A stretch of DNA of 64,000 bases. Source: Devosia beringensis. Lineage in GTDB: Bacteria > Pseudomonadota > Alphaproteobacteria > Rhizobiales > Devosiaceae. The translations under genes and the position numbers were made by a program. Below, one piece after another: positions 52,454-61,290 of this stretch (the stretch's first letter is position 1; each line of letters opens with the position of its first letter). The stretch lies in contig NZ_CP045422.1 in assembly GCF_014926585.1 (NCBI RefSeq), forward strand, positions 930,001 to 994,000, in the 5' to 3' direction. The notes under the pieces are model-generated. The model had not been told where the DNA came from and made no database searches. It saw only the letters and a program-made list of their open reading frames with translations.

Positions 52454-52840
52454 CTAGATCCAGTACGGGGCAACACCGTAATAGTCGTAGACGCGACGGC
52501 CGTTTTCCGGGGTCCAGTAATCGTCGTCATTGTCGTATTTGGGCGCGCCTTCGACCTGTTCCTTGCTCACGTCAACCTGGTAGCCGCCCAGGCTTTCGTC
52601 ATAGCTGAGCTTGGACCAGGGGAGCGGATAATGCTCGTCGCCAATGCCGAGAAAGCCGCCGAAGCTGAGCACGGCATAGGAGACCTTGCCGCTGCGCTTT
52701 TCAATCAGCAGGCGCTCGATCGAGCCAATATGCTCACCGCGCGGGTCATAGACCTTGGTGCCTTCGACCTTGTCGGAGGCGATCAGGTCATGGGTTTCCT
52801 TGACGCTGGCGTCCTGGGTGCGGTTGTCATCGTAAGCCAT
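52454..52840 (-). CDS. PRC-barrel domain protein
   Basis: A 128-residue cytoplasmic protein: PRC-barrel segment LIASDKVEGTKVYDPRGEHIGSIERLLI and GFLGIGDEHYPLPWSKLSYD, then an acidic-aromatic tail with YWTPENGRRVYDYYG. Start ATG 52840 has AGGAG seven bases upstream. Such proteins occur in many alphaproteobacterial stress-related settings; function unclear. Confidence 0.85.
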   Translation of the reverse strand: MAYDDNRTQDASVKETHDLIASDKVEGTKVYDPRGEHIGSIERLLIEKRSGKVSYAVLSFGGFLGIGDEHYPLPWSKLSYDESLGGYQVDVSKEQVEGAPKYDNDDDYWTPENGRRVYDYYGVAPYWI

Positions 52841-53080
52841 TGGCAAACTCCTTTGGTTGGATGTGAAGGGCTAACGTGACCCGGACGGACACAGTTCCAT
52901 CCAAAGAAATGTGATCGAAAAGGGCCAATCCGGCGGGAACCCAAGGGGCAATGCGGTGGTCTGGCAGGGGCAATTCGGAACTGCGCCGTCCGCGGAGCGT
53001 TCTCCTGTTGCAGCTGTCGCCATCCTGCGACGATGCGCAGGACCGTGTCGCTGACGACACATAGTCAAGGGAGATATCTG

Positions 53081-53413
53081 ATGGCAACAGCACCCCAGGA
53101 GCCGGGCCCCAAGGTCGCCAATGTCGATTTTCTGGTCGACGAAAATGGCGCGCGGCTCGACGTGCCCGTCGATTCCACACTCAAGGTGGCGGGGGAGCAT
53201 GACGATACGGTCGGCGCCACCGGCCCGACCAATTGGTGGCTCTATGGCATTGGCGCGCTGGCCGTGGTCATCGCCATCATCCTGCTGATGCAGGTATTTT
53301 CCGGCGCGCCGGGCACCGATGTGCAGCCCGGCACGCCCACGTCGGAAAGCGTCGTCGCCCCGGCGACCGACCCAGCCGTGCCGGTCCAGGAGCCGGTGGT
53401 TCCGGCGCAATAG
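53081..53413 (+). CDS. Small membrane protein, unknown
   Basis: A 110-residue protein: charged N-terminal 45 residues, one helix (WWLYGIGALAVVIAIILLMQVF) at about 50-71, and a Pro/Thr/Val-rich C-terminal 35 residues, probably periplasmic. GGGAGA precedes ATG 53081. Followed by a terminator (53436-53465). No family recognised. Confidence 0.7.
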   Translation: MATAPQEPGPKVANVDFLVDENGARLDVPVDSTLKVAGEHDDTVGATGPTNWWLYGIGALAVVIAIILLMQVFSGAPGTDVQPGTPTSESVVAPATDPAVPVQEPVVPAQ

Positions 53414-53435
53414 TCCAAACGCCCTTTGCAGAAAA

Positions 53436-53465
53436 AAAAGGCGCGCCCCGCGGGACGCGCCTTTT
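53436..53465. terminator. Bidirectional terminator
   Basis: AAAAGGCGCG and CGCGCCTTTT pair, with inner CCC/GGG, between the small membrane protein and the convergent OmpA-like lipoprotein gene. A tract of eight A and of four T on the outer edges. Confidence 0.85.
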
Positions 53466-53486
53466 GTGTTTCCAGCGGCGGCGCGA

Positions 53487-54152
53487 TCAGCCGTTGATGG
53501 GCGCGATCTGTATCTCGACGCGACGGTTCTGGGCGCGGCCCTGCTCGGTCGCGTTGGAGGCAATCGGGCTCGTCTCGCCCTTGCCTTCGATATAGAAGCG
53601 GCGCTGGTCAATGCCCTGATTGGCGAGGGCCGTGGCAACCGAAACGGCGCGGCGCTGGCTGAGGCCGAGATTGTAGGCATCGTCGCCCTGGCTATCGGTG
53701 TGGCCATAGACATCGATGATCGACTTGTCGAACTTCTTGAGCACCAAAGCGACCGAGACCAGGGTCGAATTGAACTGGGGCTGCACCATGGATTCATCGG
53801 TGGCGAAGGTGATGTTGGACGGCATGTTGAGGATGATGTTCTGGCCGATACGGGTCACCGATACGCCGGTACCCTGCAGCTGTGCGCGCAGCTCGGCTTC
53901 CTGCTGGTCCATATAGGAGCCGATGCCGGCGCCCGTCAGGCCGCCAACGCCGGCGCCGATCAGCGCGCCAACGCGCGGGTCGCCACCCGTGGCAACGCCG
54001 ACGAGTGCGCCGGCCAGGGCACCGCCGCCGGCACCGATCAGCGCGCCGCCGCTGGTGTTGGAAAGCTGGGACTCGCCGGTATACGGATTGGTGGTGGTGC
54101 AGGCGCTCAGCGCCAGTGTCGCGAGCAGCGCGACCAAGATCTTCGACTTCAT
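53487..54152 (-). CDS. OmpA-family lipoprotein with glycine zipper
   Basis: A 221-residue outer-membrane lipoprotein. Lipobox L15-S-A-C18; a glycine-zipper segment from about 33 to 75 (GGALIGAGGGALAGALVG and GALIGAGVGGLTGAGIGSYM); then an OmpA-like peptidoglycan-binding domain at about 110-215 with HTDSQGDDAYNLGLSQRRA. It ties the outer membrane to peptidoglycan, like YfiB or Pal-type lipoproteins. It stands alone and ends with the terminator at 53436. Confidence 0.93.
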   Translation of the reverse strand: MKSKILVALLATLALSACTTTNPYTGESQLSNTSGGALIGAGGGALAGALVGVATGGDPRVGALIGAGVGGLTGAGIGSYMDQQEAELRAQLQGTGVSVTRIGQNIILNMPSNITFATDESMVQPQFNSTLVSVALVLKKFDKSIIDVYGHTDSQGDDAYNLGLSQRRAVSVATALANQGIDQRRFYIEGKGETSPIASNATEQGRAQNRRVEIQIAPING

Positions 54153-54251
54153 AGACTATCCCCCTGAAGGATTCGGTTGGTGGCCTGTAGGTGCCTCCTC
54201 AATACGGCAGGATGGTGATGAACGAAAGAGGCTGAACAGTAGATGAACGGA

Positions 54252-55022
54252 TCAGGCGCTGGCCCAGCCGCCATCAACCAGGAACTGCTGGCCCGAAATC
54301 ATGGCGCTATCATCGGCCGCCAGAAACAGGGCCATGCGCGCCACGTCATCGGGATAGACATGGCCGGCCAGCGCCTGGCTGGCTTCGATGCTCTTGAGGG
54401 CAGCGTCATCGAGCCAAAGCTTGAGCTGGCGCTCGGTGATGACGGCGCCGGGCACCAGCGAATTGACGCGAATGCCGGAGCGCCCCAGCTCGCGGGCCAT
54501 GGCGCGGCTGAGCCCGTGGGTGGCGGCCTTGGCCGTTTCGTAGATGGGCAGCGATGGCGACATGATCATCCAGCTGATCGAGCCGGTATTGATGATGGCG
54601 CCCTTGCCGGCGCGGATCATGCCGGGAGCGACGGCCTGAATGGCGAAAAAGGCGTGCTTGAGGTTGACCGCCATGCGGCTGTCCCAGTCGGCGGGGGTCA
54701 CCTCCGCCCAGTCATGGCGTTGATCGTGGGCAGCATTGTTGACCAGCACGAGAGCATCGCCATGGGCCGCGGCCAGGTCGGCGATGGCGGCCTGATAGGC
54801 GGTGGTATCGGTGATGTCGCAGGCGATGAAACGTGCCGTCTGGCCAAGCCCGTTCAGCTCTGCCGCCAGGGCATTGCCCTCCGCGGCGGCGATATCGACA
54901 AAGCCGACCCTGGCGCCCTGGGCGGCGAAGTTGCGCACCAAAGCCGCACCGATGCCCGTGGCACCGCCCGAAATCACCACCGGCATGCCGGCAAGGCTGG
55001 GATAGGTGGCAAAGACGGGCAT
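54252..55022 (-). CDS. Short-chain dehydrogenase/reductase (SDR)
   Basis: A 256-residue SDR distant from those at 12.4-18 kb. It has SGGATGIGAALV near 18-29, the variant NNAAHDQRHDW near 90, and YETAKAATHGLSRAM as the catalytic YxxxK around 160. Ends in FLVDGGW as usual. Single gene; substrate unknown. Resembles sugar or polyol dehydrogenases of the L-fuconate/3-oxoacyl type, but this is not certain. Confidence 0.88.
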   Translation of the reverse strand: MPVFATYPSLAGMPVVISGGATGIGAALVRNFAAQGARVGFVDIAAAEGNALAAELNGLGQTARFIACDITDTTAYQAAIADLAAAHGDALVLVNNAAHDQRHDWAEVTPADWDSRMAVNLKHAFFAIQAVAPGMIRAGKGAIINTGSISWMIMSPSLPIYETAKAATHGLSRAMARELGRSGIRVNSLVPGAVITERQLKLWLDDAALKSIEASQALAGHVYPDDVARMALFLAADDSAMISGQQFLVDGGWASA

Positions 55023-55184
55023 GGGCGATCTCCTCTGGCTGGACAGGGCTTAGCGCGGTGGCGGCCTCGCGGGCAAGCGGGGCCCGGCAAAGGCCGCCAC
55101 CTGTCATGACCTTGTCACCGTGCTGTCATGGTAGCGACAGGGCTGAAGGCTAGGCGCTGCGCAGCCTATGTTCTGGAGATTGTC

Positions 55185-56192
55185 ATGTCGCTCGATGCGG
55201 TCAAACCTGCCCAACCCATGCCGCTGCGCGGCCCAAGCCAGGATGAACGCGCCGCGCTGCTGGCGCTGGAGCGGAATGAGGCCAATCATGCCGCGGCCCT
55301 TGCCGGCCTCGACTGCCTGCAGCGGGTTGAAGCGCCAGCAAGCGCCTTGCTTGAGCCCTTGAGCTTCCCGCTCACCATCGCCACCTGGAACCTGGAACGG
55401 TGCTACGCGGTTGAGGCTTCCGCCGCGCTGCTGGCCCGCGAAGGCGCCGACATCGCCCTGCTGTCGGAAGTCGATAATGGCATGGCGCGTACGGGACAGC
55501 GCCACACCGCTGCCGAGATTGCCGGACTGCTGGACATGGGGCATGCATTTGGCGTGGAGTTCCTCGAACTGGAACTCGGCGACGCCATGGAGCTGCAGTT
55601 CTGCACCGATGACGTCAACCTGCATGGTTTCCACGGCAATGCGCTGCTGGCCCGCACCGGATTGCAGGCGCCTGTGATGATCCGGCTTGAGGCGCATGGT
55701 CACTGGTTCAGGCCCGACAGCCCGGCACATCGGATTGGCACGCGCTGTGCCATTGCTGCTGTGGCAATGACGACCGCCGGTCCGCTCTACCTGGTTTCCG
55801 TGCATCTGGAGAGTGCGGCCAAGGCCGACTATCGAGAACAGCAGATGGCAGGCCTGATCGCAGCTGTCGAGAAGATGGCGGGCACCATGCCAGTGGTTAT
55901 CGGCGGCGATCTCAATACCGGCGTCGGCCATGCTGGCGATTTCGAGCAGGAGACGCTGTTCGCGCTCGCGGCGCGCCACGGCTTTGAACGCCACAGCGGG
56001 GCGCTCGACCAAATGACGACGCGAACCAGCCGCCTCAGCCGCGCCCCCAAGACCGGCTATAAGCTCGACTGGTTCCTCACCCGAGGGGTGGTGGTCAGCG
56101 AAAGCCGCATTGTGCCGGCTGTGGCGCCGGATGGCGAGGTGCTGTCGGACCATGACATGGTGGTGGCGACCATTGGCGGGTTCGAGCGCTAG
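55185..56192 (+). CDS. Endonuclease/exonuclease/phosphatase-fold protein
   Basis: A 335-residue protein of the EEP (DNase I-like) fold: TIATWNLERC (strand with Asn-Glu metal site), IALLSEVDNGM, GNALLAR, VSVHLES, VVIGGDLNTG, and DWFLTRG with the final SDHDMV. These are the EEP active-site blocks. The start ATG 55185 has GGAGA five bases upstream. The substrate (nucleic acid, phospholipid or inositol phosphate) cannot be told. Confidence 0.82.
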   Translation: MSLDAVKPAQPMPLRGPSQDERAALLALERNEANHAAALAGLDCLQRVEAPASALLEPLSFPLTIATWNLERCYAVEASAALLAREGADIALLSEVDNGMARTGQRHTAAEIAGLLDMGHAFGVEFLELELGDAMELQFCTDDVNLHGFHGNALLARTGLQAPVMIRLEAHGHWFRPDSPAHRIGTRCAIAAVAMTTAGPLYLVSVHLESAAKADYREQQMAGLIAAVEKMAGTMPVVIGGDLNTGVGHAGDFEQETLFALAARHGFERHSGALDQMTTRTSRLSRAPKTGYKLDWFLTRGVVVSESRIVPAVAPDGEVLSDHDMVVATIGGFER

Positions 56193-56403
56193 CCCGGGGC
56201 GGGCGCGTTTGACGCATTGTCGGAACAGGTCTGCCAGATTAGAATGAATCTCATGTTGCGCTGCGTTGATTTGGCGCTTCGGGGTCGGGCCAAGTGGTCG
56301 CGCGGCATCTTGACTTATGTCAATGCGCCGGCGGCGACCTTAAGCCAAGACTGGCGTCGCATTCGGGCCCCGATCGGTCTGCAGCAGACAAAAGGACGTT
56401 TCG
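56193..56403. other. Promoter region of hemA
   Basis: No gene. It contains the FNR-type palindrome at 56310-56323. Confidence 0.5.
56310..56323 (+). promoter_or_regulatory. FNR/FixK box in front of hemA
   Basis: TTGACTTATGTCAA is a perfect palindrome apart from the 4-base core and matches the TTGA-N6-TCAA consensus of FNR/FixK proteins. Centre about 88 bases before the hemA start, compatible with activation at low oxygen. Confidence 0.75.
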
Positions 56404-57684
56404 ATGGACTATCGCAGCATATTCGAAGATGCGGTTGATACGCTGCGGACGGAGAAGCGCTATCGGGTATTCGCCGATCTCGAACGGGTAGCAGGGCAGT
56501 TCCCTCGCGCCATCTATCGTGACGATGCCGACAATGAGCGCGACATCACCATCTGGTGCTCCAATGACTATCTGGGCATGGGCCAGCACCCCAAGGTGAT
56601 CAAGGCCATGCAGGACACAGCGGGCAAGCTGGGCGTCGGCTCGGGCGGTACGCGCAATATTTCCGGCACCAACCGGCCGCTGGTCGAGCTTGAGCGTTCG
56701 CTCGCCGACCTGCACCGCAAAGAAGCCGCCCTGGTCTTCACCTCCGGCTTTGTCTCCAACGAGGCCGGCATTTCCACCATTGCGCGGCTGCTGCCGGATT
56801 GCATCATCTATTCGGACCAGCTCAACCACGCCTCGATGATCCAGGGCGTGCGCCAGTCGGGCATGCAGAAGGTCATCTTTCGGCACAATGACGTGGCTCA
56901 TCTGCGCGAGCTGCTCAGCCAGGTGGACCGCAAGCGGCCCAAGCTGATCTGCTTTGAGTCCATCTATTCGATGGATGGTGACATTGCGCCGATCAAGGCG
57001 ATCTGCGACCTGGCTGCAGAGTTCGGCGCGCTGACCTATATCGACGAAGTCCATGCCGTGGGCATGTATGGCCCGCGCGGCGGCGGCATTGCCGAGCGCG
57101 ACGGCCTGATGGACCGGATCGACGTGATCGAGGGCACGCTGGCCAAGGGCTTTGGCACGATGGGCGGCTATATTGCCGCCAACAAGGCGATCATCGACGC
57201 GGTGCGCTCCTATGCGCCCGAATTCATCTTCACCACCGCCCTGCCCCCAGCGCTCTGCGCCTCGGCGCGCGCCTCGATCGAGCATCTCAAGACGAGCGGC
57301 CATGAGCGCATGATGCAGCAGCGCCAGGCACGCCTCACCAAGGCGATCCTGGCCGATGCCGGCCTGCCGGTGATGGACACCGAAACCCATATCGTGCCGC
57401 TGATGGTGGGCGATGCGCGCCAGTGCAAGGCGGCCAGCGACATGCTGCTGGAAAAGCACAATATCTATATCCAGCCGATCAACTACCCGACCGTGCCCAA
57501 GGGCACCGAGCGGCTGCGCATTACCCCGACGCCGCTGCATACCGACGAGATGGTGTTTGAACTGCGCCATGCGCTGGTCAGCGTCTGGACGAGCCTGGAA
57601 CTGCCGCGCGAACGCGCCGACGCCAAGATCACCGCCAGCAAGCTGACCTCGGGTGACCTGACCCTGCCGACAGTGGGCGGCTAA
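56404..57684 (+). CDS. hemA: 5-aminolevulinate synthase (C4 pathway)
   Basis: A 426-residue PLP enzyme that condenses succinyl-CoA and glycine, the first step of haem synthesis in alphaproteobacteria. Start [20 protein letters not shown] is typical. PLP Lys248 lies in [33 protein letters not shown] and [12 protein letters not shown] are conserved. A weak hairpin (GGCTGAC/GTCAGCC at 57718-57742) follows. The upstream FNR-type box suggests increased haem synthesis at low oxygen, in keeping with the respiratory genes in the window. Confidence 0.97.
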   Translation: MDYRSIFEDAVDTLRTEKRYRVFADLERVAGQFPRAIYRDDADNERDITIWCSNDYLGMGQHPKVIKAMQDTAGKLGVGSGGTRNISGTNRPLVELERSLADLHRKEAALVFTSGFVSNEAGISTIARLLPDCIIYSDQLNHASMIQGVRQSGMQKVIFRHNDVAHLRELLSQVDRKRPKLICFESIYSMDGDIAPIKAICDLAAEFGALTYIDEVHAVGMYGPRGGGIAERDGLMDRIDVIEGTLAKGFGTMGGYIAANKAIIDAVRSYAPEFIFTTALPPALCASARASIEHLKTSGHERMMQQRQARLTKAILADAGLPVMDTETHIVPLMVGDARQCKAASDMLLEKHNIYIQPINYPTVPKGTERLRITPTPLHTDEMVFELRHALVSVWTSLELPRERADAKITASKLTSGDLTLPTVGG

Positions 57685-57875
57685 GTTCTTTTGAACCTGC
57701 CCGCCTGCCCCGGGGAAGGCTGACCGCTGCAAGGCGTCAGCCGCCCCTGGCTGCGGCGCGCGTACACCTGGCACCCGCCACCGACCAACCCGGCAACGCC
57801 ATGGCTTGCGCCAGATCAATGCATCCGCGTCCGGACCGGGCGTAGCCTGTGGTGATCCACAGCAGGAGCATGGTC

Positions 57876-58178
57876 ATGACCGAAGAGCCCAGAAACCGCC
57901 GCTTCACCGAAGACCTCGACATTGCCGGTCATCAGCTGATCGAGACGGTGCGCCGCCTGATTGCCGAGGGCAATGTCAGCCGGTTGCGCATCCGCGCCGA
58001 AGACGGTTCGGTATTTCTCGAAATTCCCCTGACCGCCGGCGCCGTGGCGGGCGGGGTCATTGTACTGACTGCCCCCTGGCTGGCCGCCATCGGCGCCATT
58101 GCGGGCCTGGCCACCAAGGTCAGGGTCGAGATCGTGCGGGACAGTGACCAATCCGATGGTGGCGAACTGCCTGCATGA
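57876..58178 (+). CDS. DUF4342 protein
   Basis: A 100-residue protein with a hydrophilic front half (IAGHQLIETVRRLIAEGNVSR) and a hydrophobic segment (LTAGAVAGGVIVLTAPWLAA) of about 25 residues, then VRVEIVRDS. This is the DUF4342 pattern. AGGAG lies eight bases before ATG 57876. Function unknown; possibly membrane-associated. Confidence 0.75.
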   Translation: MTEEPRNRRFTEDLDIAGHQLIETVRRLIAEGNVSRLRIRAEDGSVFLEIPLTAGAVAGGVIVLTAPWLAAIGAIAGLATKVRVEIVRDSDQSDGGELPA

Positions 58179-58214
58179 ACCGAACTCGTCTGGCCGCGCC
58201 GGTGGGCCCGACCA

Positions 58215-58850
58215 CTAGCCGGTCAGCACGATCCGCATCAGATCGGCCGTGTTGCGGGCGCCGAGTTTTTCCATCACCCGGGCCCGATGCACCTCGATGG
58301 TGCGGGGCGAAATGCCCAGCAGGCGGCCGGCTTCCTTGTTGGACTGACCATTGCTGATCAGCTGCAGCACCTCGCGCTCGCGCGGGGTGAGCTGGGCAAA
58401 GCCGCGCACCTCGATGGATCGCCGCCCGCCCTGCATGGCGTTGAGATGCACGTCCCGGCGCAGGGCATCGCGAATATCGGCAAGGAAGTGCTCGGTATCG
58501 ATCGGCTTGCTGACCACGTCGGCGGCGCCGATCTTCATGGCGGTGACGGCGGCCTCAAGCTGGGGGTAATCGGCCAGCATGAAGACCGGCGTGCCGGTAC
58601 CCATGGCCTTGATGCGGCGCAGCAGGCTCAGCCCGCTTTCCTCGCCCAGCCGCAGATTGAGCACCACGATGTCGGGGATGCGGCGCTCCAGCCCCACCAG
58701 GAACTGAGCGGCATCAATGGAGAAGGTGGTCTGAAAGCCCTCAAGGCGAAACAGGACGCTGAGCGCCTCGCAGGTGGCCGGATCGGAATCGACAATATGG
58801 ATCAGTCGGTCACGGTTCAAAGCCGAACGGTAATAAATGTCTTCGCTCAT
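58215..58850 (-). CDS. FixJ/NarL-type regulator with Asn in place of phospho-acceptor Asp
   Basis: A 211-residue regulator: pseudo-receiver 15-130 and LuxR-type helix-turn-helix 152-210 (LTPREREVLQLISNGQSNKE, GISPRTIEVHRARVMEKLG). In the receiver the phospho-acceptor position reads VVLNLRLG (Asn65) where other receivers have Asp; the acidic pocket (Asp21, Asp23) and Lys115 (SKPIDTEHFL) remain. It should not be phosphorylated in the usual way and may respond to another input or bind DNA constitutively. A hybrid kinase gene lies 0.7 kb away on the other strand. Confidence 0.85.
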   Translation of the reverse strand: MSEDIYYRSALNRDRLIHIVDSDPATCEALSVLFRLEGFQTTFSIDAAQFLVGLERRIPDIVVLNLRLGEESGLSLLRRIKAMGTGTPVFMLADYPQLEAAVTAMKIGAADVVSKPIDTEHFLADIRDALRRDVHLNAMQGGRRSIEVRGFAQLTPREREVLQLISNGQSNKEAGRLLGISPRTIEVHRARVMEKLGARNTADLMRIVLTG

Positions 58851-59033
58851 CTTGCCCTGCCCTGGCTTAATTCGCTTTAAATATAGTCACCAACTCAACG
58901 TCATATTTGACGGTAGTTTGCACTAAGGGTTCCCGCTCGCCCATACGGAGAATACGTAGGTGACATTACCAATTATGGGTATATATACCTACTACTGTCC
59001 TGTTAACTGACTGCTGTCCTAGCCAATGGTGCA
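58851..59033. other. AT-rich promoter region of the FixJ-like gene
   Basis: Unusually AT-rich for this genome. Includes the perfect palindrome GGTATATATACC (58978-58989) and CGTCATATTTGACG (near 58901). Either may be an operator. No gene. Confidence 0.4.
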
Positions 59034-59059
59034 GAAAAGGCCAGCCGAAAGGCTGGCCT
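59034..59059 (-). terminator. Terminator of mscL
   Basis: AGGCCAGCC and GGCTGGCCT form a 9-bp stem with a 4-base loop, followed on the minus strand by TTTTCT: a standard intrinsic terminator 7 bases after the mscL stop. Confidence 0.9.
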
Positions 59060-59065
59060 CGTGTT

Positions 59066-59494
59066 TCAGCGTGCGCGCAGGGCGTCGCGGATTTCGGTCA
59101 GCAGCACTTCCTCGCGGCTGGGCGCGGGCGTCTCGGTCACGGGTTCCTTGGCCGCCTCGCGCTTGAGCGAATTGATGCCCTTGACCACCATGAACAGCAC
59201 GAAGGCAATGATGGCGAACTTGACCACGGCGTTGATGAACAGACCGACATTGAGCGTGGCAATGCCGGCTTCCTGAGCTGCCAGCAGGGAGGGTATCGGC
59301 AGGTTGTCGGGGTTGGACAGCACGACAAACAGGTTCGAGAAATCGATTCCACCGATCAGCAGGCCGATCAGGGGCATGAAGATATCGTCGACCACCGACG
59401 AGACGATGGCGCCGAAAGCGGCGCCGATGATCACGCCGATCGCCAGATCGATCATGTTGCCCTTGATGGCGAAGTCGCGGAATTCCTTGAACAT
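59066..59494 (-). CDS. mscL: Large-conductance mechanosensitive channel
   Basis: A 142-residue inner-membrane channel: [20 protein letters not shown] is the classic N-terminus; TM1 15-45, periplasmic loop, TM2 75-100, and an amphipathic C-terminal helix. ATG 59494 is preceded by GAGAGGG. It releases solutes under osmotic downshock. Single gene with its own terminator. Confidence 0.96.
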   Translation of the reverse strand: MFKEFRDFAIKGNMIDLAIGVIIGAAFGAIVSSVVDDIFMPLIGLLIGGIDFSNLFVVLSNPDNLPIPSLLAAQEAGIATLNVGLFINAVVKFAIIAFVLFMVVKGINSLKREAAKEPVTETPAPSREEVLLTEIRDALRAR

Positions 59495-59586
59495 GGATAG
59501 CCCTCTCATTAACTGCCCGCCTCTTCCCAAGGCGTCACCGCACTGCCGCGGAAGTTAAACATTGATGATCATCTGCCGAAAAAGCA

Positions 59587-61290
59587 ATGGGCAGAGAGTT
59601 GACCTTGCGCGGCCTGTCGGCGCGGCCGATAGTCGGGCTTCCCCAGCAACCCGGTTCCCACACGCCCATGGCGCCACCCAAGAGCGACGCAGAAGCCAGC
59701 CTGCGGCAGGCCATTGATCATATTCCGCAGGGCATTGCCGTGTTCGATGCGCGGTTGCGGTTGGTGACCTCGAACGCCCGCTACAACAGCCTGCTGGAGC
59801 TGCCCGCAGCGCTGCAAAAGTTGGGGACGCCGCTGTTCGACATCGCCCTGTTCCTGGCGGACCGGGGTGACCTGGGGCAAGGCGATGCGGCTCGGCTGGC
59901 GATCGAGCGGATCAATCTGCTGACCTCCCAGCCGGTAACGGTGACGCAGCGCAGCGGCAATGACAGCCAGACGCTGGAATTCTATTCGAGCCGCCTGCCC
60001 GATGGCGGGCTGGTCATCGCCTTTGCCGATGTCACCGCGCGGGTGCAGGCGGAACGGGCGCTGGAGCAGGTCAACCTGTCGCTGGAGGGCCGCGTGGCCG
60101 AGCGCACGGCGGCGCTGACACGGGTCAATGCGGAGCTCGAAAGCGCCCGCGCCAAGGCCGATGCCGCCAACCACGACAAGACGCGTTTCCTGGCTGCGGC
60201 CAGCCACGACCTGCTGCAGCCGCTCAATGCGGCGCGGCTTTATACGTCAACATTGATCGAGCGCGCCAAATCCACCGGGCTGGCCGACCTGGCCAATTCC
60301 ATCGAAGCCTCGCTGACGGCGGTGGAAGACATCATGTCGGCGCTGCTCGACATTTCCCGCATCGACAGCGGCGCGCTGAAACCAGCGCCGGCGCCGGTGG
60401 CGGCACGAGACCTGCTCAAGCGCATCGAGGTCGAATTCGGGCCGATGGCGCGCGAGCGCGACATCACCCTGCGCATCGTGGGCAGCACGTCATCGGTACT
60501 GGTGGACCGATCGCTGGTCGGGCGTATCGTGCAGAACCTGGTGTCGAACGCGATCAAATATACCCATCGCGGCGGCAAGGTCCTGGTTGGGTTACGACGG
60601 CGCGGCAACCGGATGCGGCTCGACGTGATCGATACCGGCATCGGCTTCAATAAGGACCAGCACCGGCTGCTGTTCGCCGAGTTTTCGCGGCTGGAGCGCG
60701 GCGCCCGCATGGCGCAGGGGCTCGGGCTGGGTCTCTCCATCGTGCAGCGCCTAGTGGCGGCGCTGGGGCTGACGCTGGAGCTCGACAGCGTCGAGGGGCG
60801 CGGCTCGCGCTTCTCGCTGTTCCTGCCGCTGACGCGGACCATCCGGCCCAGCGCGGAGCCGGCGCCCTCACCGGCCGAGCTGCATTTTGGTACGCGGGGA
60901 CTCAAGATCCTCTGCGTGGACAATGAGCGGGCCATCATCGAGGCCATGGAGGGGTTGCTAACCCATTGGGGCTGTGACGTGCGCAGCGCGCTGTCGCTCA
61001 AGCAGATCGACAAGGAACAGCTGCTCGAGGGCTGGTATCCCGACCTGGTGCTGATGGACTACCACCTCGACCAGACGTCGGGCCTGGATGCCATTGAATG
61101 GCTGCGTCACAATCTGGGCGGGCACCTGCCTGCCGCGCTGGTCACCGCCGATCGCAGTCCGGCCGTGCGGGCCCTGGCCGAGGAACGCGGCATTGCGGTA
61201 GTGACCAAGCCGGTCAAGCCGGCGGCCCTGCGCGCCGCCATCAGCGGGTTGGCCAACCAGGCGCGCAGCCCGAGCCCGCGGATCGGCTAG
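59587..61290 (+). CDS. Hybrid histidine kinase (PAS + kinase + receiver)
   Basis: About 567 residues: PAS-like region 35-150 (IDHIPQGIAVFDARLRLVTS), coiled-coil 155-195, kinase with His207 in ASHDLLQPLNAARLY, ATPase region with NLVSNAIKY and GLGLGLSIVQRLV, and receiver 438-560 with phospho-acceptor Asp491 (VLMDYHLD). No membrane helix is obvious, so it is cytoplasmic. The start may be ATG 59587 or the internal ATG at 59668; both have weak ribosome sites. The FixJ-like gene nearby lacks the acceptor Asp, so the receiver in this kinase may be the main output relay. Confidence 0.88.
   Translation: MGRELTLRGLSARPIVGLPQQPGSHTPMAPPKSDAEASLRQAIDHIPQGIAVFDARLRLVTSNARYNSLLELPAALQKLGTPLFDIALFLADRGDLGQGDAARLAIERINLLTSQPVTVTQRSGNDSQTLEFYSSRLPDGGLVIAFADVTARVQAERALEQVNLSLEGRVAERTAALTRVNAELESARAKADAANHDKTRFLAAASHDLLQPLNAARLYTSTLIERAKSTGLADLANSIEASLTAVEDIMSALLDISRIDSGALKPAPAPVAARDLLKRIEVEFGPMARERDITLRIVGSTSSVLVDRSLVGRIVQNLVSNAIKYTHRGGKVLVGLRRRGNRMRLDVIDTGIGFNKDQHRLLFAEFSRLERGARMAQGLGLGLSIVQRLVAALGLTLELDSVEGRGSRFSLFLPLTRTIRPSAEPAPSPAELHFGTRGLKILCVDNERAIIEAMEGLLTHWGCDVRSALSLKQIDKEQLLEGWYPDLVLMDYHLDQTSGLDAIEWLRHNLGGHLPAALVTADRSPAVRALAEERGIAVVTKPVKPAALRAAISGLANQARSPSPRIG

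Noticed and set aside
59668-61290. Shorter start of the hybrid kinase at 59668
   Set aside because: Equally weak ribosome site; kept as alternative but the longer frame is used because no evidence favours the shorter one.
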